DNA from: Cervus elaphus
Taxonomy: Eukaryota > Chordata > Mammalia > Artiodactyla > Cervidae
Assembly (NCBI RefSeq): GCF_910594005.1
Contig: NC_057847.1
Location: 53,954,001-54,018,000, forward strand
Direction of reading: 5' to 3'
DNA: 64,000 bases
Both the position numbers and the translations under genes were made by a program. The notes beneath the pieces were generated by a model that did not search any database, was not told the DNA's origin, and worked only from the letters and a program-made list of their open reading frames with translations. Shown piece after piece: positions 26,501 to 38,300 of this stretch. Numbering within the stretch: position 1 is the stretch's first letter; every line of letters begins with the position of its first letter.

Positions 26501-28611
26501 GTTTCTGCAAGTTTTGTCACGCTGCACACACACATGGCTGGGGGTTATGTATCTAGACTGATCTATTTGTTTTATTTCCCTTTGAAAAAACTCAGTCAAT
26601 TGGGGATAGAGACATGGCTTCCTTCATAACATAGCCACTAGCCTGCTGGTATCCATAGCGTGACTCTCCACCAGGGGTAAGGGTGGGGTAAGGATTTGAA
26701 ACTTTACGTTATTTCTCTGTTGCCACATAAAGATACATTCACGTCTTTAAGCATTTATTTCCAAATACGACCAAAGCCAAGACTGACGTTCCCCAGTAAA
26801 CTGCTCTGTCATACGTTTCAGATGCTTCCTTTCTTGCTTGCTTAATTTACTCGAAGTAAAGAAAATTCCAAGACCCTAATGCCATATTAAGACTTTTGCC
26901 TGGGAAAAATGTGTGTGTCTACCCTGAAGGTAGGAAGGGAGGCTGTTGCTAGCTCTCTGAGCAGTGCTGCGTTTATTCCAAGATGTGGGAGAGTCTTTTC
27001 CTTACAACAGTGTTTGTCATCTGCATTCTTCCAAGGCTTTTAAGGTGCATTTTCTTCTGTGTGAAAGAGAACGCTTTGTCCTTTTCCTCTCCAGCACCGT
27101 GGCTTCCCAAGGTAGACACTATTTTGTGCCTGTCACAGAGCGAGAGAGTGCAGGTTTGCAATGCTCACAGACAATTGATTGTCTGCCCTAATGTGTTTCA
27201 TTTACATGTTTATAACGTCAATGGTGCTGGGGTGTCCACTGTACCATTCATTCCCGCATTCCCACAAGGGGGCAATTGTCTGAATGGCCAAGTCAGACAC
27301 CTTTTTGATTGCTCTTTGGTTGTCTTTTTAGAGCGAAGAGATAAAGGGGGAAAATCTGTGATGCAGAAACACTAGTTGAAAATATACAGAATTAAATGTC
27401 ACCACAAAAGCAGATGTTAACATAAGCCCAAATATGCTTTTTAGCCAAGATGTGAAGGTTGAGAAAAAATAATTCAGAGCAGAGGGATGGATGATTTAAA
27501 ACCAATAAATATAGCCTTATTCCCCCTCCCTATTTCTTTTCTTTCTTTGGCAATCAGAAGATGAAATGTGATTTTCCTTTTCGTGTTTAAGCCTTAAAAC
27601 ATCTAGGCACCTCCTCATTATTTGTATGTTTGCTATGATTTGTGAATTTTGTATATATTTACATAGCTCTGTTTATGCCAACAGCATCAGCTTACCACTT
27701 GGAAAAAAAAAATCTATTGAATGACTATTTGGGCTGTCGGGAGTGTAAACTTTTAAAAAGTAAAGATCCAAGTATTTCTTCATCAAGTCTTTTTAAAAAG
27801 GCAAGCACTAATAATCAGCAGACTCTGTGGAAGTCTTTGCCTTAATAGCTACGTGCCAAATACTTTTATCTTGGGTGACAGTCATGTCAGAGTGAGAGCT
27901 CTCAGGAAAACTGTAACTCCTAGTTACAAAGTAAATAAAGAATTTTGTTTTAAGGTGTTCTGTACTGTTTTTACACTCTGTGTGTGTGTGTGTGTGTGTC
28001 CCGTGTTTCCTCTGAGGGAAGTGAGAGGAAAAACCATCCACCCGTGTGTGTTTTGGCTTTTCTCTTCACGCAGTTCTCCCCTACATATTAGGCATATATG
28101 TAGCACACATGAATACACCTGCTTAAAAAAAAAAGATTTCACAGTTCAGATGGTGCAAGGCTGGTTCATTTAGGTAGCACAGCTATTAGAAACTGGTCTG
28201 ATTTCGCGTGTGGTCCATAAGGAGAGAAAATACTAACTCCTGTGGCATCTGGTGGGAGGTAAACGGAGAGGGAGGGAGGACTTTTATAATTTTGAAGGAA
28301 ATTAGGGAGGAAAAAAAAAATCGTCCGTCTTTTCACAAAGATTTTTGCCTCTCCGGGAAGACACACACAGTAGCTGCACCGTTAGCTGAACCCCTGACAC
28401 GGCGGTCTTTTGAATGCCTTAGGTATGATTTCACTTTCGCTCACATCAATGCTGACCTGAATGCCTTTCATATCTGATCCGCTGTGTCTCTCCCAGTAAA
28501 CATCCCCTGAGGGGAGAACAAAGAAAGGAGCTCTTCTTCTTCTTAATCACAATTCAGCCCTTTCACCGCCGGCAGGCTCCATTTGCATTCTGCCACAGAA
28601 AGCCAAGATGA

Positions 28612-28615
<4 letters not shown>
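23562..28615. other. Intron 2, proximal part, no exon seen
   Basis: Mixed-composition, repeat-poor sequence. Short tracts: C-run about 23997-24007, GA repeat 24109-24127, GT repeat 27979-27999. Open frames up to about 130 codons occur but none has recognisable domains or paired splice sites. Confidence 0.45.
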
Positions 28616-28652
<37 letters not shown>

Positions 28653-28670
28653 GGGAGAGAGAGAGAGAGG
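28616..28670. repeat. (GA)n tract
   Basis: About 55 bp of GA repeats with GGGA interruptions. A possible GAGA-type protein or H-DNA site. Confidence 0.95.
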
Positions 28671-31600
28671 CAGAGGGTAGTAGCTGAGTAAAATAACTGA
28701 GGTGTTTGTGGCTGTTTGTTGGGCTTTCCCTAGTTACCAGCCTTATATAGTTGATGCTTAACCAGGCCCTGTCCCTCCTGACAGGCATATAGTGTTACAA
28801 GATGGCATGTCTGTACTATTCATGGCCACCCGCTCAACACTTGAGGTAAAAAGTGTCAGGGAAGGATCAAATTCTCCCCCAGAAGCCTGTTAGACTTGGG
28901 TCAGGTGTGTGGACATCCCACTCTAGAGTGCTGCCCAATGTGTGGCGCTTATTGTTTACCTTCAGGCCCTGGGGTGGTGGGAGGGGGCTGGGGGGCAAGC
29001 TGGGGCGCTGGAGAAGGGAGAGGAGGAGTCTTCAGAGGCCCTGATCTGCTCTCAGTGATGGGTGTCTGGCCCAGAGCACAAGGGAGAAGTTGCTTACACC
29101 CAGCCCGAACGCACTGATACATCTTCAGGAAAACTGGAAAAGACTTTCCCATTTTTCCCCCTGACTTTTTATGATAATTCATATTTTCAAATGAAAGGGG
29201 AAAAAAGCCAAGAAAGAAACTCTCAAATGAGCCAAAAAGGAAAAAAAAAATTCTCTGAAAAGAATTTTAGGGGGAAAAGTTGTTCTATTTTAAAAAGCTT
29301 TGAGGGCTGTAAAGTGCCACGTTTTTCACACCTTCTTCATACTTTTTTTTCAGATTTTTTTAGTATGTTTAACATTTGTGAGATGACAGCCTTTTTGTAT
29401 CTCAAACTGGATGCTTCAAGATTTGTAGGGAGGGGTTGGTGGTATTCACGTTCTCTTGAGAGAGAAAGTTTATGCCTAAAGGGCTCCTTCTTACTGGGAA
29501 CTGTTTAAACCCTTGCAGGCGGACCTGTCAGGTTTTCCTGTTATTTGCCTCCATTTTCAACATGCAAAAGTAACATGCAGTTAATGGTATTGGAATGAGA
29601 CCACAGCAAGAACAGAAACCTCTCGTGACAACTTTTCAGCTACATTATCTTGCTCCTAAACTGTCTTGTCTTTTTTTTTTTTTTTTCCTTTCTGAAACCA
29701 CTTTTAAGATACCAACAGTTTTTCTTCAACAATTAGATTAAGCATATAATGTCGGTGCACATGCGTACACACACTCGCACACACACTCAACTTTGAAAGT
29801 GCAGTCGCTTCAAACAGGAGAGTGAATAATTGGAAACCTGGGGCGGGGGGGGGGGGTGTCTTCTGTGATAGTCATGGTGACAAATTTCACTCACAAGAGC
29901 AAAACTAGCAGAGATATTAGAAGTTGTCCAGGAGCATGTGACACAGATTCCTGATTTTTTTTTTCTTTTCCCAGAAGATTTACAGAATTTACAAAAAGAG
30001 ATTATCCTTACACCTTCCACCCCTCCTATCCACCCCCATGACCCAAGCAATGAAGGATTTAGGCAGATTTACTTCAGTAAACACCTTTGGACACTTGCGG
30101 GGGGAAGTGGGAGTCTGTTTGCAAAAGGAGGCTTTTGTTAAGTGAGGTACCAGGATAATGCTTTACCAGACAGCTGTGATATTAACCTACCCAGCAATGC
30201 AGGAACACTCTTTAACTCTTTGAGTGCCTGGCTTTTGCGCTCAGCAGATAAAATCCTGACTCTCCAAAGACACTCAGAATCCTGGCTCTAGCAGTTTATT
30301 ATTCAGACAAGTCTTATAGACATGAAAACTGTTCAAGCTTTTAAAACAATGTGGTTTAATTAGATGAGGTGGACTTACATTGCTCATAAGCCCTCCAAAT
30401 GGTGGTGTATAATTGGCAAGGGAAAAAAAGAGAGAGAGAGAGAAAGGAATCAAGGCAGAACATTGAAAATTCCAGGAAATATCTTTAGAAAAGCTATTTT
30501 CATTTCCAGCTTTTAAGATATTAGACCATGGTAGCTAGAGGGAATGAAGCAGCTGGGGCCTCTCTCCATACTGTAGAAGACACCAGAAGTTTGTGATGAA
30601 GCAAAGAGATTTCAACTGGAAACTGTCAGAGGCAAGCTCGGACAGTGACCTTATCAGTAGTCTCGCATCTTTTCGAGGGGGGAAGTGTTGCCTATCTCAA
30701 GGAGCTGGGGAGGTCATGTGAACCTCAAGAGTCAGGGGCCCAGGGAGGGCCCAAGGCCAACTTGAGACTTTTCAGACCAAGCAGGGAGGCATTTCTAAGA
30801 GGAAGGAGTTAATGGTTATTTTTTGCTGGGCATAAGAATAACTTTTCAGGTGTTGCATTCGGGCTTAAATAAGATTGCCTTATTTAGTTTTGAAAAAGAG
30901 TGTAGGTGTCAACGTTCGAGCAGCCACGAATGTGTGAGAAAGTAAAGGGTATGAGACGAGGCAGAATTAAAGGTGTTTGCTATGTCGTTACACCGTGTGT
31001 CAGGCTGCGAGCTCCCTTTGTCACAGCCTCCTGGTGATTTGACAGCGCAGATCTACTTCCCTTCTAGGTGAGACAGCATTTTTTCACTGGAGTTATAAAT
31101 ATGGTACCCCCTTTGCGTTGCACCCAGTCTCCCAGATCCGTGAATCCTGTTTGAAAGCATCTTGCCCTGAGACACAATGAACAAATGCTGTATACAGGGG
31201 GCTGTGCGCTCGGGGGCCGGGCATCGCAGGCATCACAGTAGCTGGCATTGACTGTTGTTTGGCAGGAAGGTCCTCTGCCAAATCATTCAATAATTAAGTT
31301 TTATGTTATTTGTATGAACGACCAAGCATGCAGTATTCCTTTTCAAATCAAAGGGAGGCTTAAAATTACTTTTTGAACACTTTCAGACCATGGTCAGGTC
31401 ACAGTTTGGGGGCTGAATTAAAATGATCTCATTCATGATCTAATTGAGGTTGGCAAAACCTTAGCAGTAGCAGGAGTACATAAATATAAATCAAAGACCA
31501 AAATTTAGCAAATCATATCATTTGCTAGAAATCTGCTCATGAATTATTCTCCGATTGCCAACCCAGAAGTTAAACTTCGTCTCCCCTCTGCAACAGTAAC

Positions 31601-34600
31601 TGCGCATATTTTTTCAGGCTCCTGACAGGAAAGTTAGAGAGGCTGAAAAGAGAAAAGGGAAGGAAAATGATCAGTGTCTCATCAGATATTGTGTATTTGT
31701 CACCCAATAAAGTATGAGAGCTAATAAAGCCATGTTCATTACAGTGGAGGCTGAAGTCTTGGCTAGAAATTATCATAGGCTTCTGAAAACCAGACTTTGG
31801 AAGGGCAGGTAACAAGGACCCATAAGTGATGGGGTGAGAGGGAACAAACCTCTGAGAAAGATCTGATTGAACTTTGCTTTCATTTTTCAGTTGAGGAATG
31901 TAATCATCATAAGGATTCCTGATTTTTTAAAAAAACAAATTTAGTTCTGTTATTCATCTGAGTTGAGATTTGGAGTTGTTAAGATTTAAGAGTGCGCAAA
32001 CGTTGGCATACGTATTTGCTTTTCGTTCTTTTCTATTTTTTAGACATCACTGTAAAATTAAAACTTCAGGTAATTTTCCATATAATCCATGGGATTCAAT
32101 GTCATGTTCTAATGTATGTAATCCATTTTTAGTTGTTCTTCATTTTTCTTGGTTGCTGTGTGTTATTTCAGCCTAAACCCACACATACTCTAAACTGAAG
32201 GAAACCTAATTCTGAACTTCAGTGTTTTGAAGTTAAAAATTTTAAGTCCCACTTAAATGAAGATATTCTTTCAAGCAAATGATAAACACAGAACTGGTCA
32301 ATTTAGAAAACTTTACCCAAAGAGCAGATATATGGAGGTGGATCTTTAAATCCTGCTAATAAAGGAGAAACATTTTAAAATAATATCAGGTGAGAGAGGT
32401 GAATGACTGTATTCTTTTGGGAACAGGTAATTGGCAATGACTTCCTGTGACAAAAAGGCAAACATCCTAATATTTTAAAAGTTAATGGATTCCTCCTTAA
32501 CATTGCTAATATGGTGATATAGTGATTTTTGTACTTTATATACTGCTTCATATTTCCTTTTATAACCAACTCTAGGAAAGAAAGGTACTCCTAAGAAGGT
32601 GACGGATACTCCCTCCCCAAAATAAGTAATCCATAAGAGATCAACAGATTAAGTTATCATGCTATTTAAGATCTGAGAATTTTTCTCTCTTAAATTAATG
32701 AATAAATTTCAAGGAATTTAGTATCCAAGTGATCTCTGAATGCAGTGGATAGCTTTCACTGTTTTTTAATTTAAATTGTATTGATACTGTTTTATATATC
32801 TGAGTAACTGTAATCAAGGAAACTTTGCATTTTGCTTATTCTTGGAAGTACCTAAGTTTCTATTTTAGACACAAAGCGCATCAATGGAAGTGTTTCACAT
32901 CATGAGATTTCTCAGTTTTAAGAGGTGAGGTTTATATATAAAGAACTCAGTAAACTGTTTTCATAATAAATAGACCCGTTAAAAGGGGAAAATCTCTTAA
33001 GTAAAATGATTGTCCTCTAAAGATTTTCCATCACCTTTGCTCTGCTGATGGGAATCTGAAAACGAAATACAGCCTGTGTGCACACACACACACACAGATA
33101 CACCCTAGGATCCCAACTCTAGGACTTTTCCTCTTTAACTATAACTCCAATCTTATAGCTTGTGAGTGAGATACACTTAAGCAAAAATAGTAGAGGTGAA
33201 GGATTAATGTAGACGCCTGTTCAGTAGGATTTATTGTTAACAAAAAAACAACAAGAAAACAGTGTTCCCTATGCCACATGACATGACTCTTACAAAACTT
33301 ACTTGCACCTATTAATCTAAGCTTTAAGTGTATTATTTAGGATAAATTACAAACTTTGTGCTTTTAAACTGTTTTCCTTCTTTTTCCTTTAAATATTACC
33401 AACCTTAACACAGATGATGCTAAATTGATTGCAAATTATTATGGTTTTTAAAACAACATTCAGGAGTCCCGAATAAAGATGGTATTTTAAAGTAGTGTTT
33501 ACAGTATTTAAAAGAAAGAAAGGGGGAGGGGATTAAACTATACTGAACACTTAGAAACGTGTGGAGTTTTATACTTGTGTAGATAAAGTGAGAGGTAGCC
33601 TTGCCCTGTGAAACCGAGACCACAAATGATATGTGTCAGTAGGTTCTTTGATAGGGCTTCTGGTCACAGTGTTTTTTGTGCTGTCAAACTGCTATGTTGA
33701 ACAAACACCTCCTCTGGGACAAAGTGATAAATGCAGAGACAGGCTGGCTTCAGCCAGTCTCAGCAACCTCCTCCACCACGCCCCCACCCCCTGGCCCACC
33801 TCCCACCTCCCACAGTCCGGCCACCCCTCCACCCTGCTTTGCCCTTTTACCTGAAATTGACAATTAGAGAGAGATGCCCAGGGCTTTTCAAGGTGTCAGC
33901 GGTGAGTAATTATTGATACTCCCCAAATCTTATGAATTGGTCCTCCGAAACTGTAGGCAAAGTCCTTTTTCTGGCAGGCTTTATCTAGTCTTTTTAAAAT
34001 GGAAATGGACTGAGCTTCTAAACTTTTGCCAACTTGAACTTTTTCCACTTTTGCTTAATCATTTGAAAACCACTCGCTTTCCTCTTGTCTTTCCCCCAGT
34101 CACTGGAGTTTTATTTTCTAATGTTCAAGCAATTACATTGTGCAACACAAAACAAGATTTTGCCTTAAAAAGTCCAAATGCTATTACCTCCTATTTTTCA
34201 CTTTCCAGCATTCTTTTCGGGCAAACACTTCAAATGTATAGCCAACTGATATTTTTCCTCCTCTCTCAGAGCCATTATTCTCTGACTAAAACTGTTTACT
34301 GGTGCCTTTGTATATGTGTTAGCCCCCCCCCCAATATTAAATGAATTTCCATCTTCTACTTCTGCGATCTCTAAGAAATAGATAAACCATTATATTTTTT
34401 CCCAGCTCGTATTTTAAAGTGGTGATCCTGACAGCAGGACGATTATTGCACTTTATGTTTTAGTGGATGTTTGCTGTTGGTAGTTACAGCAACACTTATC
34501 ATAAGACAGCAAGAAAAGAGTAGTCCCTGGTAATTAAAGTAATGAAATATTCATTTACTCTACCTTTTCTGTAGTCTCACAAATTAGGCTGCTACATTTA

Positions 34601-35320
34601 ATGCCTGCACTGCCTCTGTTTTTATTATAATGGCAGCTTTCGCATCTGCAATTAGGACTAATTCTGACAGTTACAATTTCTGAGGGATGGTAAACAGTGA
34701 ACGAGATGTGCAGCAGAGGTATTACACGTGAAAAGCCCTTGTCTCTTTAACCTTGTTGTTTTTTTTCTCGCAGAGGTTACCTTTTCCCAATGGTGCAAAA
34801 TCGACTTGACATAACTGTTCATCAGTTTCAGGGTTTTCCCTGGAGGTATTTGCATCAAATCAGCCCAGTCAAGCTTCAAGTTGAAATTGGCAGGCCAGAA
34901 ACTGACAGGGTAGAGAGTGGAAAAGAGACAGCTAAAGTACAGGCAGCAAACAGTAGCAGAGTGAAAGACAGAGAGAGACGAGAGAGGGGTGGAGAGCGAG
35001 CGCCTTCCAACTCGAGTGTAAGGGAAATCTCCACTCCTGTCTGAGTCGCAGGAGCAGCGTGTCCTAGAGGAACCCGAAAGGTCGAGAGAGTCAGTACACC
35101 TTCAGCTAATTCTTACCACTAGGGCTCATCCACTCTGCTCCCGGGGTTCACTCTCGTTTAATCTGATTGGATGCCTGAAGAGGAGTGGGTACACTTAATT
35201 AAACAGGAGAAAAGTTCTGAGGCCCCTCCTTAGCACTTATTAAAGCTTGAAAGCCAAATCTCATGATCAGTGTTATAGGAGGCAAATAAGGCGGTTTGGG
35301 GTTTTTTTTTTTTTTTTTTT
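28671..35320. other. Intron 2, repeat-poor noncoding
   Basis: No gene and no young repeat for over 6 kb. Contains short tracts (T16 at about 29669-29686; G-rich run at about 29841-29857; CA repeat at about 33079-33096). The stretch around 31000-31300 has clustered homeobox/MEIS-like words ('tgacagcgcag', 'attcaataattaag') and looks like regulatory sequence, which is inference only. Confidence 0.4.
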
Positions 35321-35334
35321 TTTTCCTTAATTGT
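35308..35334. repeat. T-rich homopolymer tract
   Basis: A T-run of more than 20 residues immediately precedes a hairpin (35330-35357). Confidence 0.9.
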
Positions 35335-35357
35335 TAACTTGTAGGAAAGTTAACAAT
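35330..35357. repeat. Perfect 11-bp inverted repeat, 6-nt loop
   Basis: The arm attgttaactt (35330-35340) and its exact complement aagttaacaat (35347-35357) flank gtagga. Each arm contains the palindrome GTTAAC, an HNF1/homeodomain-like half-site. It is intronic with no adjacent gene. Confidence 0.85.
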
Positions 35358-38300
35358 CCTTCTCTTTACCAGGTTTGTTTCCGACGGCTCCTACTCTGAA
35401 GCAGATTAAATGTTCCCAGAGACCAGAGCTCAGGAGACTTGTCAGTTCAAAAGTTAGTGCATTTTTGTCAACAAAAACAGCCACGTAGCAAAAATTACAC
35501 TTGAAGAGATACTCCTTTGAATAACACGGGGTTGCAAGTTCTCTTTGTCACATAACTCCCTCCTGTTCTGATAACGGAAGAACATTTATTCAATTGTTTA
35601 AAGGCCAAAAAACCGTGGCAAAACCTTAAAATAGCAATGACATTAAACTTCTATTTCACTATTGGGAATGTCGCTTTGAGAAAAATTCTGTGATTGCAAA
35701 ACTTTTGTAATTGCTTTGACAAAGAAAACAAATATGAAAAGCGCTCCCTTTGCCTGAGTGCATTTTTTTTCTCCTTTACGTCTGTTTTTTAAAGCCAATA
35801 TTTTTGGTCATCCTTCCTTATTTCTTCTAACTTTGGAGTATGGGTTGGTGGTGGCAGGGGTGTGGGGGGGAGGTTGTTGTCTTTACTGGATGATTTAAAA
35901 TCCTCACCACTTTCCAACTAGACTTGGGGGTCGAATAAGCCCCTGCTTTCAAAGCGTCTTCAGGCTCTGTGTATGACAGGCATTGGCTGATCTGCTGATG
36001 CCCATTCGACAGGCGCTGTTGAACTAAAGTGGTGTGACGGCACAGTTTTGTTAAGCTGCGAACAAAGAGCTGAAGATGCCTTCCTGGCATCGTCCATGTG
36101 CATATTGGCCTTGTCACAGTTTTGCTTGATTTAATGCTCGGTTTATTCCTAGATATTAAAACTTAAATTCCGAACAATATGTTTTCAAATACTACATACC
36201 AACTCTATTTTAAAAGCTTCAACTTCGAAGATCCCAGGGTTCATTTGCTCCTCCAATTTCTGTGTAGCCAACGTTAAAACAGAGCTTTGGAAATAAATAG
36301 ATTGCCAGTTAGCCTCTTAGCTGTTATCCATTTAAAAATGGGATTCCAGTCTTAAAAAGTCTTATTAGGGGGAAAGATTTATTTTTCTTTGATCATTGGT
36401 TGAGAGTCATTATTTATTTCCAACAGTGGATCCTCGCATAAATTCCTGAGGAAAAGTTACCTTGTGTGCACACAGGGGTCTGGGTAGACTTTTAAAAAGA
36501 TACATTATTTAACAGATACTCAGTTATAAAAAGAAACCATTTACAAATACCTGTCAGGGTAGGCCCAGGACTACTGGTAGGAAGGGGAAAAAAAAGAAAT
36601 CAAGGGAGTTTTTGTTAAAGTGAGCCCTGTTTAGGAGACAGCAGCAGAATTAGGATTGAGTCTTTTTTTTTTTTAGGATTGAGTCTTAAAAATAAAATAA
36701 TTGTTATAAAAGTCCCTGTTGCACAGACAACAGCTAACTCTTCACAAGAAAACTGAAGTCTAGTACTAAATTTAGAGTCCCGTGTCCGGCTGAATGTGCC
36801 TTGAGCTTTATCTCTGCCGGGTTTTTTGTTTCCTCTCTGCCTCTTTTCCTCCCTTCAGGTTGCCTTCAAGTGTTTGCTAAGAGATTAGTTAGCAAGTTTA
36901 TATTGAGGAGGTAGCCCTGGGCAGCAGCTCTCTGCTCAAAGGAACGCCAGTGGGTCAGAGTGTGAAGATACGGGAGCTAAGACTTAGGCCCCGAATCAGG
37001 TACTTTATTTTCTCTTAAAGACAAACCCGCTCATAGAAAGGTTTGTGGGATGACTTCTCATCCCCACAGGAGCACAGATGTTACCACTTTTAGAAACTTC
37101 CAAACAAGCATGATCGCTGGAACAACTTCATGAGAAAAAAAAAAAAAAAAAATTAAGTTTATTGCCAGAACACTCCTTTTTCATTATGTAAAAAGATTAT
37201 AATTTGAGATATTCAAGGTTATTTTTACCTCCATTCATAAAACAACATCTTCTGTCTTATGAGGAAGGTAAGGAAGCTGGCAAATGGGAAAAAAAATATT
37301 CAGCAGCATGAAAGTATTGCTGCTAATAACCAGCAAGACTGCACTAAAAATCTGAAATTGAATCTCTTGAGTAAAACACGTACACATTTCCACCTGCCCT
37401 AAGCATGCTTTCTTAGCAGTGACAGTTTTACTAACTGAAATAAATTGCTTTTTTTTCCTCAGTAGTTGTAGTTTACTCAATATCATTTATACCAAATAAT
37501 TTTCACAGCCAAAAAGCATGATACAGGTAGGGGTGACTAAGCAAGAAAAAGTTTTATTGCTAGTTTTGTATAATATTGTATAATATTACAAAAAAATATT
37601 ACAAAAAGACACCGCTCCTAACAACACAGACAAGATACCTTGGCCTATTTTAATTTCATTAGAGATTTTTGTGTCCATTTCTCTGGGTGTGCACAAGAGT
37701 TAGACATGCAAATCTTTCACCTGGCAAAAGAACAGACTTTTTAATACATTAATGGGGCAGATTCTTACTTTATATACAAAGTAAATTCTGGCATTGATTT
37801 GGTGCTTCCTATGAAAACTTTGTGCAACTATTTATAAAGGAGACAGACAAATAGAAGTTAATCCGAATAGTCCTCCTGCTCCAACTCCCAGCTCAACATG
37901 ATCTGCTGTGTCGTGCTAACTCATAACATTCTATCTGTAAATTGCTCTAAATGAAGCCATAATCCTCACTATGTTTTATAACAAACTCATGGCTAGGACC
38001 AACATGACTTCTCACCTTTTAATGAACTGTCCTAGTTTAGGATTTTCTAAGGAATGGAGTATAAAAAGAAGCAAAGTAGAAGATGAAGAGATCTCGTAAA
38101 TAGCTTCCTTTGAACACCCACAACTGCTTACATGGCCTTTTCCCCTTTTTTCCAGGCTAGCAGAAATGGCCTGCCCAGGGTGCATGCAAGTGAGCACATT
38201 TTAGAGCTATTCATTGGATGATTTGAAAGAGACACCAGTCCTGTGATACCACTGAAGGGCACTGCCTGAGAACTCAGCCCTGAGATCAAGAGTAGGTGTG

